The notes beneath the pieces were generated by a model. The model was not told the origin of the DNA. It made no database searches and saw only the letters and a list, made by a program, of their open reading frames with translations. A stretch of DNA of 8,253 nt, taken from the NCBI GenBank assembly GCA_947651335.1, contig CANSYV010000050.1:1-8253 (forward strand), written 5' to 3'. Positions 1-6,517 of this stretch are shown piece by piece. Numbering within the stretch: the first letter of the stretch is position 1; the number at the start of each line of letters is the position of its first letter. Both the position numbers and the translations under genes were made by a program. The DNA is from an uncultured Lachnospiraceae bacterium. Its GTDB lineage: Bacteria; Bacillota; Clostridia; Lachnospirales; Lachnospiraceae.

Positions 1-49
1 CAGAAATCACATACAGTTCATTAATATCCGGCACATCTGTCACATCAAT
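1..49 (-). other. Inverted fragment of the CDP-glycerol glycerophosphotransferase coding sequence
   Basis: Read on the minus strand, bases 52 to 2 translate without a stop as IIDVTDVPDINELYVIS. This is the segment that, in CDP-glycerol:poly(glycerophosphate) glycerophosphotransferases, comes just before the DILITDYSS motif. In the same family that motif is followed closely by the NLKRPMLFYMYD segment, which is encoded on the plus strand from base 50. Two neighbouring pieces of one gene therefore lie head to head, with the join at about 47-52 and roughly 15 intervening residues absent from the window. The plus-strand frame through 2-49 is also open but gives a peptide unlike the family. The translation is seen directly; the family order is from knowledge of the TagF/TagB family; the cause (fold-back artefact or small inversion) is undecided. 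Confidence 0.8.
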
Positions 50-1183
50 AATCTGAAGCGGCCCATGCTCTTTTATATGTATGATCTGGAAGAATATGCC
101 GGAAAACTGCGTGGGTTTTATCTGGACCTGGAAGAACTTCCAGGACCGATTATCCAGAAAGAGGAAGATCTGGCAGCCAGGATAAAAGACCTGGCGGCTC
201 ATTTTACTTATGATGAAAAATACCAGGCTTTTAATCAAAAGTACAATTATCTGGACGGTCCGGACTGCAGTAAGAGAGTGCTGGATGAGCTGATGCCTGT
301 GGAGAGTGAACCGGCCCGCCCTAATCTCTGGTATCGGGGAATGGGACTGATTCGAAAAACTGTGGAGCAGATTGTGCGGACTCTCAAACGAGGCCGCAAA
401 TGGGTGAAATTTGCCGTTCCGGCCATAGGCAGGGGAATGGGAATCTGTGTCAGCGATAACAGCAAAAAGCTGAAATCTTATCAGAATAAATACCGGGGAG
501 AACGCTGTTTCCTGGTGGGAAATGGGCCCAGTCTCACCACAGAAGACCTGGATATGATTGCGGATGAATATAGTTTCGGCTGTAATATGATCTATAAAGT
601 CTTTGAACAGACCAGGTGGCGTCCCAGTTTTCACTGTATGGTGGATGTGATGTTTGGCCGGGAGCTGGCAGAGGAATTTGCGGAGCATGTGAAGAATGAC
701 TTTTTCACATCTATTGTCACGTACCGCCAGATGCCGGTGAAGCCGGAACACACCACATATGCCTATGGGTATCAGAAAAAGGATTATACAGTCAGCCGGA
801 ATTTTCTGTCATATTATATTCCCTCCGGCTCTACTGTTATGACATATATGATAGAACTGGCCATGTTTATGGGATTTCAGGAGATTTATCTAATCGGCGT
901 GGACTGCACGTCAAGTCTGGCGAAGGATGGACACTGCATTCCCAACTATGCCAGCCCGAAGGTTGCGGAAAATGACCTGAACCGTATCAGAAAACGTCTG
1001 AATGATCCCACTCTGACCATGGATGACGTGGCCCAGTATTACCAGGACCGGTCCATGTTCTGTTACCGTCAGCTGAAATCAGCTGCGGATAAAAAGGGAG
1101 TGCGGATATACAACGCTACACGGGGAGGTATGCTGGAGGTGTACCCCCGCAGAACTCTGGAGGAAGTATTGGAGAACAAATGA
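50..1183 (+). CDS. C-terminal part of a CDP-glycerol glycerophosphotransferase fused to an MptE-like (DUF115) domain, 5' partial
   Basis: The coding sequence in family register begins near base 50, and no true start is in the window. The ATG at 65 lies inside a conserved domain and has no ribosome binding site. Counting from that ATG, residues 1-77 (MLFYMYDLEEY, ELPGPI, FNQKYNYLDG, SKRV) match the C-terminal end of CDP-glycerol glycerophosphotransferases, which add glycerol-phosphate units to teichoic acids at the membrane. Residues 80-140 are a basic linker. Residues 141-362 are an MptE-like/DUF115 domain: RCFLVGNGPSL at 147-157, SGSTVMTYMIELAMFMG at 254-270, IYLIGVD at 274-280 and IYNATRGGMLEVYPR at 348-362. 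The GNGPSL and SG...IYLxGxD layout recalls GT42 sialyltransferases, so this half may be a transferase using a CMP-sugar; that is inference. The stop overlaps the next start (ATGA), indicating translational coupling to the KdsC-like gene. Confidence 0.8.
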   Translation, partial: NLKRPMLFYMYDLEEYAGKLRGFYLDLEELPGPIIQKEEDLAARIKDLAAHFTYDEKYQAFNQKYNYLDGPDCSKRVLDELMPVESEPARPNLWYRGMGLIRKTVEQIVRTLKRGRKWVKFAVPAIGRGMGICVSDNSKKLKSYQNKYRGERCFLVGNGPSLTTEDLDMIADEYSFGCNMIYKVFEQTRWRPSFHCMVDVMFGRELAEEFAEHVKNDFFTSIVTYRQMPVKPEHTTYAYGYQKKDYTVSRNFLSYYIPSGSTVMTYMIELAMFMGFQEIYLIGVDCTSSLAKDGHCIPNYASPKVAENDLNRIRKRLNDPTLTMDDVAQYYQDRSMFCYRQLKSAADKKGVRIYNATRGGMLEVYPRRTLEEVLENK

Positions 1184-1725
1184 AAAATCAGGATGAATTA
1201 GAAGAAAAGCTGAAAAGAATCCGTCTTCTGGTTATGGACGTGGATGGAACCATGACCAAGGGGGATATTTATATAGACAGCCAGGAGACAGAGACGAAGC
1301 AGTTCAATATCAAAGACGGATGCGGGATTACCGTGGGACAGACGGCAGGGCTGGAATTTATGATTTTGACGGGAAGAGAAAGCGCCTGTCTCCAGAAACG
1401 GGCCAGAGAGCTGAAAATACGCCGGGTGTACCAGAATGTGAAGAATAAGGCGGATTTTCTTGCCGGATATCTGGACAGGGAGGAGATTTCTTCTGATGAG
1501 ACAGCATATATCGGCGATGATGTCAATGATTTGTATGCCATGCAGATGGCAGGTGTCTCTTTCTGCCCTCTGGATGCGGCAGAGGAGATTCGAAATATCA
1601 GCCATGTGGTTCTGGAACACGCAGGCGGGGACGGAGCGGTGAGAGAGGCCGTTGAGCGGATTCTAAAATCAGCAGGAAAGTGGGAAGATGCCATAAGGCT
1701 GGCGTTTGGCCCTGCAAGTCAATGA
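1180..1725 (+). CDS. kdsC: KdsC-like HAD phosphatase (3-deoxy-D-manno-octulosonate 8-phosphate phosphatase family)
   Basis: This 181-residue protein is a cap-less HAD phosphatase of the KdsC subfamily (E. coli KdsC is 188 residues). It is expected to dephosphorylate Kdo-8-phosphate to free Kdo in the cytoplasm. HAD motif I is DVDGT with the nucleophile D20 and acid/base D22, motif II is LTGRES with T64, motif III includes K90 in VKNKADF, and motif IV is GDDVND at 112-117. The TKGDIYID stretch after motif I and FNIKDGCGI at 42-50 are typical of KdsC tetramers. The ATG at 1180 overlaps the previous stop and has GGAG at 1171-1174. The family also contains phosphatases for sialic-acid-type 9-phosphates, so substrate rests on context: KdsA and KdsD are encoded in the same operon, which favours Kdo-8-phosphate. 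Confidence 0.88.
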   Translation: MKNQDELEEKLKRIRLLVMDVDGTMTKGDIYIDSQETETKQFNIKDGCGITVGQTAGLEFMILTGRESACLQKRARELKIRRVYQNVKNKADFLAGYLDREEISSDETAYIGDDVNDLYAMQMAGVSFCPLDAAEEIRNISHVVLEHAGGDGAVREAVERILKSAGKWEDAIRLAFGPASQ

Positions 1726-1738
1726 GAGAGGTACAGCA

Positions 1739-2128
1739 ATGAAAAAAATAATTACGTATGGAACTTATGATCTGCTTCACTATGGACATGTGAATCTGCT
1801 TCAGCGGGCGAAAGAGCTGGGGGATTATCTGATCGTGGCCTTGTCCACCGATGAGTTTAACTGGAAGGAAAAACGTAAGAAATGTTATTTTCCCTATGAG
1901 GAGCGCAAGCGGCTTCTGGAAGCCATCCGATATGTGGATCTGGTTATACCGGAGGAGTGCTGGGAGCAGAAAATATCAGACGTGAAGGAATTTAAGGTGG
2001 ATACCTTTGTGATCGGAGATGACTGGGAGGGGAAGTTTGATTTTCTGAAAGAGTACTGCGACGTGGTATATCTGCCCAGGACTCCGGAAATCTCCACCAC
2101 ACAGATTAAGGAGGATTTGAAGAAATAG
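1739..2128 (+). CDS. tagD: Glycerol-3-phosphate cytidylyltransferase
   Basis: The enzyme joins CTP and sn-glycerol-3-phosphate to give CDP-glycerol, the donor for poly(glycerol-phosphate) teichoic acids and related capsules. The 129-residue length equals that of Bacillus subtilis TagD. The nucleotidyltransferase signature HYGH gives H14 and H17, IGDDWEGKFDFLK is the conserved central block, and RTPEISTTQIK near 114-124 is the C-terminal CTP-binding block, with PE where TagD usually has EG (RTEGISTT). The start at 1739 is preferred over an upstream in-frame ATG at 1706 because it follows GAGAGG at 1726-1731 and starts exactly at the family MKKIITYGT N-terminus; the longer form would overlap kdsC. 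Its presence matches the CDP-glycerol transferase tail at the start of the operon. Confidence 0.95.
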   Translation: MKKIITYGTYDLLHYGHVNLLQRAKELGDYLIVALSTDEFNWKEKRKKCYFPYEERKRLLEAIRYVDLVIPEECWEQKISDVKEFKVDTFVIGDDWEGKFDFLKEYCDVVYLPRTPEISTTQIKEDLKK

Positions 2129-2196
2129 ATTCGTGGTTTTGCTGTCCATGAGGGGAGATGGGGAAACCTTGGGATAAGGGACTATAGGAGACATTC

Positions 2197-3987
2197 ATGT
2201 TGTGCTTGAAGGGAAAACGGATTCTTCTGGCAGCTGTGCTGTTTTTTTTGATGGCAGCGGGGACGCTGCTGGCAGGAGGTGTGGATGCAGGGGCGAAAAT
2301 TAAGGAGGTCAGCGCTCTGGAGAATCCGCAGTGGACTATGGTGGGCCAGACAAGTGTGACCCAGGAAGACGGCTGGCTGCAGTCCATGTGTGTGACAGAC
2401 CATTATATTATCTGTTTTGAAAATACATCCACCAGAAGAGGGGAGCCGGACACGCTTCTGGCTTTTTATAAAAACGATTACGATGAAAACGGAAATCCCG
2501 TACAGCGGTACAGCCTGGCAAAGACTGTGGCGGAAATGGACTATGAACACGGAAACGGGATGACGTATAACCGCAATACCAACGAGATTGTCATTGCGCC
2601 CAGCAAACCCCGGTATAAGAGAAATAAAGGGGTTGTGTTCATTGTAGACGGGACCACACTGACTTACAAGGATACTGTTATGGTTACGGACGGTTTCTGG
2701 CGTGTGGCCGCGGTGGAATACGATGCGGAGAACAGGCAGTATATTCTGCTGGAAGGGGACGATGACAATAACTACCGATTTGTTTTCACTGATGAAAATT
2801 TTCAGGAGCTGCATTCTTTTCCCATTGTGAGTGCAGAGCAGGATATTGTATGCCAGGATTTTACGGTGTCCGGTGATTATATGCTGGCGCTGACCCTTCC
2901 CAAAGCGGAGCTGGGGGGCGCGTCCGGCCTGCTGGTGTATTCCAAAAGCCAGGAAACCCAGCTGGCCTATTACCGGGTACATATGGATCAGATTGGCGCC
3001 CAGGAGGCGGAATCCATCGCTGAGATTTCGCCAGGACATATTTTGGTGGCAGTGGGGATTAAAAACCCCAGGAGCATCGGCTTTTTTGAGACAAAGCTTC
3101 AGGCCATTTTTAAAGTGACCACATCAGTGGAAAACGGGGATGTGACCGGAGGACATGAGCAGCTGGATGAGGGGAGCAATTATACGGTGAAATATACGCC
3201 GGATGAAGATTATGAACTTTCCCGTCTGGTGATTGACGGGGTGGAGCAGGATATTGCCGCCTTTCCCACGTCCTATACATTTGAGAATCTGTCCAGTGAT
3301 CATAATCTGGACGTGATCTTCACAGAGATTCCCAAGTTTGACATTGTCACATCGGTGAAAAACGGGTTTATTGATGATACTTTGACGGTGAGACGGGACA
3401 AAGACGGCACCATTGCTTACCGCCCAAAGAAACATTTTGAGATGGATGAGATTCTGGTGGATGGAACACCGGTTGAGAATCCCCAGGATTATGAAAAGTC
3501 TTATGATTTTATCAATGTACAGGGACCCCACAGCATAGAGGTGCGGTTCAAAGAGGTTCCGTCCTATGCCATTCACACCCAGGTGGTAAACGGCACCATC
3601 ACCAAGACTCAGCCCAAGGTCTACAGGGACGAAGACTTTACTGTGAAATACCGTGGGATGGACGACTATGAACTGTCTTATATCAAGCTGGATGGAGAAT
3701 GGATGAAAGAGATGCCGGAAGACATACTGAATCAGTATTCCTTTGGCAATGTACAGGGGCCTCACGAAATTCAGGTGGTATATCAGTGGAAGTACATGCC
3801 CTATGTGATCTTCGGCGCCATGTGGGTGCTTGCGCTGGTGTGCGGAATTATTTACGGGCTTCACATATTATTTGAGGAACGGCGCAGAAAACGGGATGAG
3901 ATGATCCGGAAACGGATAGAAGACAGACTTCGTGTGCAGAGAGAAATTCAGAGATTACAGGAACTGCAGAAGAGAAAAAATGGGTGA
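2197..3987 (+). CDS. Membrane-anchored extracellular protein with three InlB B-like repeats
   Basis: This 596-residue protein is not one I can name. Residues 1-33 form a signal peptide or signal anchor (KGKR followed by a hydrophobic run, possible cleavage after DAGA). Residues 40-300 are a soluble beta-rich region with features of a beta-propeller (HGNGMTYNRNTNEIVIA, AESIAEISPGHILVAVGI). Residues 305-532 are three repeats of 76 residues resembling the divergent InlB B-repeat/Flg_new_2 family of Gram-positive surface proteins. Residues 534-559 form a transmembrane helix, and 560-596 is a very basic, probably helical cytoplasmic tail rich in R, K, E and Q. Most of the protein should face outward. 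The ATG at 2197 follows AGGAG. Lying between tagD and the CMP-sugar synthetase gene, it may sense, bind or help export the polymer; that role is inference from position only. There is no LPXTG motif. Confidence 0.8.
   Translation: MLCLKGKRILLAAVLFFLMAAGTLLAGGVDAGAKIKEVSALENPQWTMVGQTSVTQEDGWLQSMCVTDHYIICFENTSTRRGEPDTLLAFYKNDYDENGNPVQRYSLAKTVAEMDYEHGNGMTYNRNTNEIVIAPSKPRYKRNKGVVFIVDGTTLTYKDTVMVTDGFWRVAAVEYDAENRQYILLEGDDDNNYRFVFTDENFQELHSFPIVSAEQDIVCQDFTVSGDYMLALTLPKAELGGASGLLVYSKSQETQLAYYRVHMDQIGAQEAESIAEISPGHILVAVGIKNPRSIGFFETKLQAIFKVTTSVENGDVTGGHEQLDEGSNYTVKYTPDEDYELSRLVIDGVEQDIAAFPTSYTFENLSSDHNLDVIFTEIPKFDIVTSVKNGFIDDTLTVRRDKDGTIAYRPKKHFEMDEILVDGTPVENPQDYEKSYDFINVQGPHSIEVRFKEVPSYAIHTQVVNGTITKTQPKVYRDEDFTVKYRGMDDYELSYIKLDGEWMKEMPEDILNQYSFGNVQGPHEIQVVYQWKYMPYVIFGAMWVLALVCGIIYGLHILFEERRRKRDEMIRKRIEDRLRVQREIQRLQELQKRKNG
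3109..3792 (+). repeat. Three tandem 76-codon protein repeats
   Basis: Repeat starts fall at F305, F381 and Y457 of the surface protein, giving a period of exactly 76 residues. Each unit has an S-V-x-N-G or V-V-N-G opening (ENGDVT, KNGFID, VNGTIT), a central YxxKYxPDEDYELSRLVIDG-like strand pair (also GTIAYRPKKHFEMDEILVDG and KYRGMDDYELSYIKLDG) and an ending of the type SYTFENLSSDHNLDVIF. Repeats two and three share the ending NVQGPH (codons near 3514 and 3748), with near-identical DNA aatgtacaggg, so they look like the most recently duplicated pair. Confidence 0.85.
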
Positions 3988-4001
3988 AAAAGGAGAAATA
4001 T

Positions 4002-4643
4002 ATGAAAGTAGCAGCATTTGTACCTGTAAAACTAAACAGCCAGAGACTGCCCCGCAAGAATCTGCTGCCCCTGGCGGGTCGGCCGCTGTGCTGGCATGTA
4101 TGCAATGCCCTGCTGGGGGTGAAAGGCCTGGATGAGGTCTATGTGTACTGCAGTGATGAGAAAGTAACAGAAGCCATTCCAGAAGACGCGGTTTTTCTGA
4201 AAAGGGACAGCCGGCTGGACGGTGACCTGGTAAAAGGATTCGAGATTTACGAAAGCTTTATCAATCAGGTGGATGCGGATGTGTACGTGCTGGCCCACAC
4301 CACCTCTCCTTTTATCCGCACAGAGACCATACAGCATGCTCTGGATAAGGTGCTCAGCGGGGAGCATGATTCCGCGTTTTCCGCGCAGAGGATTCAGACC
4401 TTCGCCTGGTATCAGGGAAAACCGGTAAATTACGATATTAACGATGTGCCCCGGACCCAGGACATGGAGCCTATTTATGTGGAGACCAGCGCGTTTTTTA
4501 TCTTTGAGAAGGAGATATTCACCAAGCACAGAAGGAGAATCGGTTTTTGTCCGTACATTCAGGAGGTGTCCGACCTGGAGGCAGTGGATATTGATGAACC
4601 CAAAGATTATGAGATGGCTGTAAAGCTGGCAGATTTGTGTTAG
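4002..4643 (+). CDS. CMP-sugar (acylneuraminate/Kdo-type) cytidylyltransferase
   Basis: This 213-residue cytidylyltransferase transfers CMP from CTP to a 2-keto-3-deoxy sugar acid. The P-loop-like N-terminus [19 protein letters not shown] (residues 6-24) is closer to NeuA (SKGIPRKN) than to KdsB (STRLPGKPL). Other landmarks are AHTTSPF at 98-104, [12 protein letters not shown], and the C-terminal metal and sugar-binding block [13 protein letters not shown] with D196 and D198. Because KdsA, KdsC-like and KdsD proteins are encoded alongside, and no NeuB or NeuC is present in the window, the likely product is CMP-Kdo rather than CMP-sialic acid; this is inference from context. A GTG at 3984 in the same frame overlaps the previous stop, but AGGAG at 3991-3995 sits at proper distance from the ATG at 4002, which also matches the family N-terminus. 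Confidence 0.85.
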   Translation: MKVAAFVPVKLNSQRLPRKNLLPLAGRPLCWHVCNALLGVKGLDEVYVYCSDEKVTEAIPEDAVFLKRDSRLDGDLVKGFEIYESFINQVDADVYVLAHTTSPFIRTETIQHALDKVLSGEHDSAFSAQRIQTFAWYQGKPVNYDINDVPRTQDMEPIYVETSAFFIFEKEIFTKHRRRIGFCPYIQEVSDLEAVDIDEPKDYEMAVKLADLC

Positions 4644-4654
4644 GAGGAAAAGGC

Positions 4655-5437
4655 ATGGAGAAAAAATTTATGTGGATTGCCGGCCCTTGTGTGATTGAGT
4701 CGGAGGAGATGGTTCTGGAGATGGCGGGAAAGCTGAAAGAGATGGCGGGACGGCTGAATCTGGACTATTATTTTAAGGCTTCTTTTGATAAAGCCAACCG
4801 GACCAGTATCCGTTCGTTTCGGGGGCCTGGGATTGAGGAAGGGCTGGAGATTCTGCAGAAGGTGAAGGATACCTGGAATGTGAAGATTGCCACAGATATC
4901 CATGAGCCATGGCAGGCCGAAAAGGCGGCCCGGACAGCGGATATCATACAGATTCCCGCCTTTTTGTGCCGTCAGACAGACCTGCTGGCCGCGGCGGCAA
5001 AAACAGGGAAGAAGATTAATGTGAAAAAGGCGCAGTTTCTGGCGCCGTGGGATATGGCCAATGTGGTTGGAAAGCTGGAGGAGAGCGGAAACAGGGACCT
5101 GATGCTGTGCGAGAGAGGCACGTCCTTCGGATATAATACACTGGTGGTGGATATGACGGGTATTGTGGAGATGAAGAAGCTGGGGTATCCGGTGGTATTC
5201 GACGCCACCCACAGTGTGCAGAAACCCGGGGGCCGCGGAGACGCCACAGGCGGGAACCGGGAGTATGTGGAGTATCTGGCAAAGGCAGCCCTTGCCGCAG
5301 GGGCGGACGCCCTGTTCATGGAAGTGCATCCGGACCCGGACCATGCCCTCTCAGACGGGCCCAATATGGTGCCGCTTAATGAACTGGAGAGTATGATGCA
5401 GAGGCTGATTCGCGTGTATGACGCGGTGCATGAGTAG
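4655..5437 (+). CDS. kdsA: 3-deoxy-8-phosphooctulonate synthase (Kdo-8-phosphate synthase), metal-dependent class
   Basis: KdsA condenses phosphoenolpyruvate with arabinose-5-phosphate to Kdo-8-phosphate. The 260-residue protein carries the family signatures IAGPCVIES (8-16), [11 protein letters not shown] (41-51) and SFRGPG (54-59), which separate it from DAHP synthase and from NeuB. Its Cys12, His186, Glu223 and Asp234 each sit one position after the metal ligands known for Aquifex aeolicus KdsA (Cys11, His185, Glu222, Asp233). This places it in the metal-dependent class rather than the E. coli class, which has Asn at the Cys position. The ATG at 4655 follows TAGGAGG at 4641-4647, whose TAG is the stop of the preceding gene. 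The gene lies between those for the cytidylyltransferase and KdsD, the enzyme that supplies its arabinose-5-phosphate. Confidence 0.95.
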   Translation: MEKKFMWIAGPCVIESEEMVLEMAGKLKEMAGRLNLDYYFKASFDKANRTSIRSFRGPGIEEGLEILQKVKDTWNVKIATDIHEPWQAEKAARTADIIQIPAFLCRQTDLLAAAAKTGKKINVKKAQFLAPWDMANVVGKLEESGNRDLMLCERGTSFGYNTLVVDMTGIVEMKKLGYPVVFDATHSVQKPGGRGDATGGNREYVEYLAKAALAAGADALFMEVHPDPDHALSDGPNMVPLNELESMMQRLIRVYDAVHE

Positions 5438-5469
5438 ACGGACGGCTGGATGGCAAAGGAGGGGTGTTT

Positions 5470-6432
5470 ATGGATAAGCTGGCAGAGGCCAGGCGGGTAT
5501 TTGACATTGAGATAGAGGCCCTGGAAAAGACGAGAGATGCCCTGGATGATACGTTTGTACAGATTTTAGATATGGTGACAGCCTGCAGGGGGAAAGTGAT
5601 TCTCACAGGAATGGGAAAGCCCGGACATATTGCCAAGAAACTGGCGGCTACTTTTGCGAGTCTTGGGACTTCAGCCTTTTTCCTGCACCCTGCGGAGGCT
5701 CTCCACGGGGACCTGGGGATGATATCGGAGCGGGATATTGTGATTGCCATCAGCTACAGCGGCGAGAGCGAGGAGATCACCCACATTCTGCCCAATATTA
5801 AGATGATCGGGGCGAAAATCATCGCCATATCCGGAAATAAAGATTCCACACTGGTGAAAAACAGCGATATCGCCCAGATACTGCCCAAGTTTTCAGAAGC
5901 CTGTTATCTGGGGCTGGCTCCCACCAGTTCCACCACTACGGTGCTGGTCTACGGGGATGCCCTGGCAGTGGCGGCCAGCAGTGTCTATGGTTTTAAAGAC
6001 ACGGACTTTGGCATGTATCATCCTGCGGGAAGCCTGGGCAAGAAACTTCTCGTGAAGGTGTCTGACCTGATGAAATCAGGGGAGGAAAACGCTATGATTT
6101 CCCCCAACGCCGCATTAAAAGAGGCTGTGGTGGAGCTGAGCAGAAAAGCGCTGGGGATTGTGGTGATTGCAGGTGATGACCGGAGAATCCAGGGGGTAAT
6201 CACAGACGGGGACCTGCGCAGGCAGCTGGAAAAAGGTGTGGATATTTACAGTATGCATGTGGACGATGTAATGAGCAGAAATCCCATTGTGATATCCCAG
6301 CATAAACTGGCGGCAGAGGCACTGCAGATTATGAAGAAGAAGAATGTCTCCTGTCTGCCGGTGGTGGGTGAGGAGAATGAATGTGTGGGGATTATCCGCC
6401 TTCAGAGTATTCTCAACCACGGGATATTATAA
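5470..6432 (+). CDS. kdsD: Arabinose-5-phosphate isomerase with SIS and paired CBS domains
   Basis: The enzyme interconverts ribulose-5-phosphate and arabinose-5-phosphate, the first step of Kdo synthesis (KdsD/KpsF/GutQ family). Residues 1-190 form the SIS domain: GMGKPGHIAKK, LHPAEALHGDLGM, SYSGESEEI, PTSSTTTVLVYGDALA and GMYHPAGSLGK. K50, H79, E102 and H184 fall at a constant offset of nine from the K59, H88, E111 and H193 proposed as catalytic in E. coli KdsD. Residues about 195-320 are two CBS domains (DLMKSGEENAMI and DDVMSRNPIVI), possibly binding a nucleotide regulator. Total length is 320 residues (E. coli 328). The ATG at 5470 is chosen over an in-frame GTG at 5464 because AGGAGG lies at 5457-5462. 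It is the last gene of the Kdo block, followed by an 81-base gap with a new promoter. Confidence 0.95.
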   Translation: MDKLAEARRVFDIEIEALEKTRDALDDTFVQILDMVTACRGKVILTGMGKPGHIAKKLAATFASLGTSAFFLHPAEALHGDLGMISERDIVIAISYSGESEEITHILPNIKMIGAKIIAISGNKDSTLVKNSDIAQILPKFSEACYLGLAPTSSTTTVLVYGDALAVAASSVYGFKDTDFGMYHPAGSLGKKLLVKVSDLMKSGEENAMISPNAALKEAVVELSRKALGIVVIAGDDRRIQGVITDGDLRRQLEKGVDIYSMHVDDVMSRNPIVISQHKLAAEALQIMKKKNVSCLPVVGEENECVGIIRLQSILNHGIL

Positions 6433-6451
6433 TTTTTTGTCTGGGAAACAT

Positions 6452-6479
6452 TTGATTTGCCGCAAAAATATGGTATAAT
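6452..6479 (+). promoter_or_regulatory. Sigma-A-type promoter with extended -10 for the phosphofructokinase gene
   Basis: TTGATT at 6452-6457 and TATAAT at 6474-6479 are separated by 16 bases, and TGG directly before TATAAT gives an extended -10 element. Transcription would start near 6486. This is the best promoter match in the window and sits in its widest intergenic gap, marking the break between the Kdo block and the glycolytic genes. Confidence 0.8.
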
Positions 6480-6496
6480 TGTGTTTACTGAGGTAT

Positions 6497-6517
6497 AGGA
6501 GGAAAATGGTATCGTGA
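6497..6517 (+). promoter_or_regulatory. Ribosome binding site with a three-codon ORF overlapping the GTG start
   Basis: AGGAGG at 6497-6502 is 11 bases ahead of the GTG start at 6514. An ATG at 6506 opens a tiny frame (ATG GTA TCG TGA) that ends at 6517 and overlaps the GTG start in a GTGA arrangement. The ATG is only 3 bases from the Shine-Dalgarno sequence, so neither start has ideal spacing. It may reduce or couple initiation, or be chance. Confidence 0.45.

Noticed and set aside
1706..1738. Longer N-terminus of TagD from the ATG at 1706
   Set aside because: It would overlap the kdsC end and add residues unlike the family, while the ATG at 1739 has a binding site and the exact family N-terminus.
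2182..3039. 285-residue open frame on the minus strand
   Set aside because: It lies antisense to the surface protein gene, has a low-complexity His/Ile-rich composition with no recognisable domain, and shows no ribosome binding site that I could support.
3124..3864. 246-residue open frame on the minus strand
   Set aside because: It is antisense to the repeat region and its composition follows the sense codons; no family resemblance.
4655..5437. DAHP synthase or sialic acid synthase (NeuB) as the identity of the kdsA gene
   Set aside because: [11 protein letters not shown] and SFRGPG are Kdo-8-phosphate synthase signatures, and NeuB-type motifs are absent.
6433..6450. Possible terminator after kdsD (T-run at about 6433-6439)
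   Set aside because: The T-run is not preceded by a GC-rich inverted repeat, so an intrinsic terminator cannot be supported.
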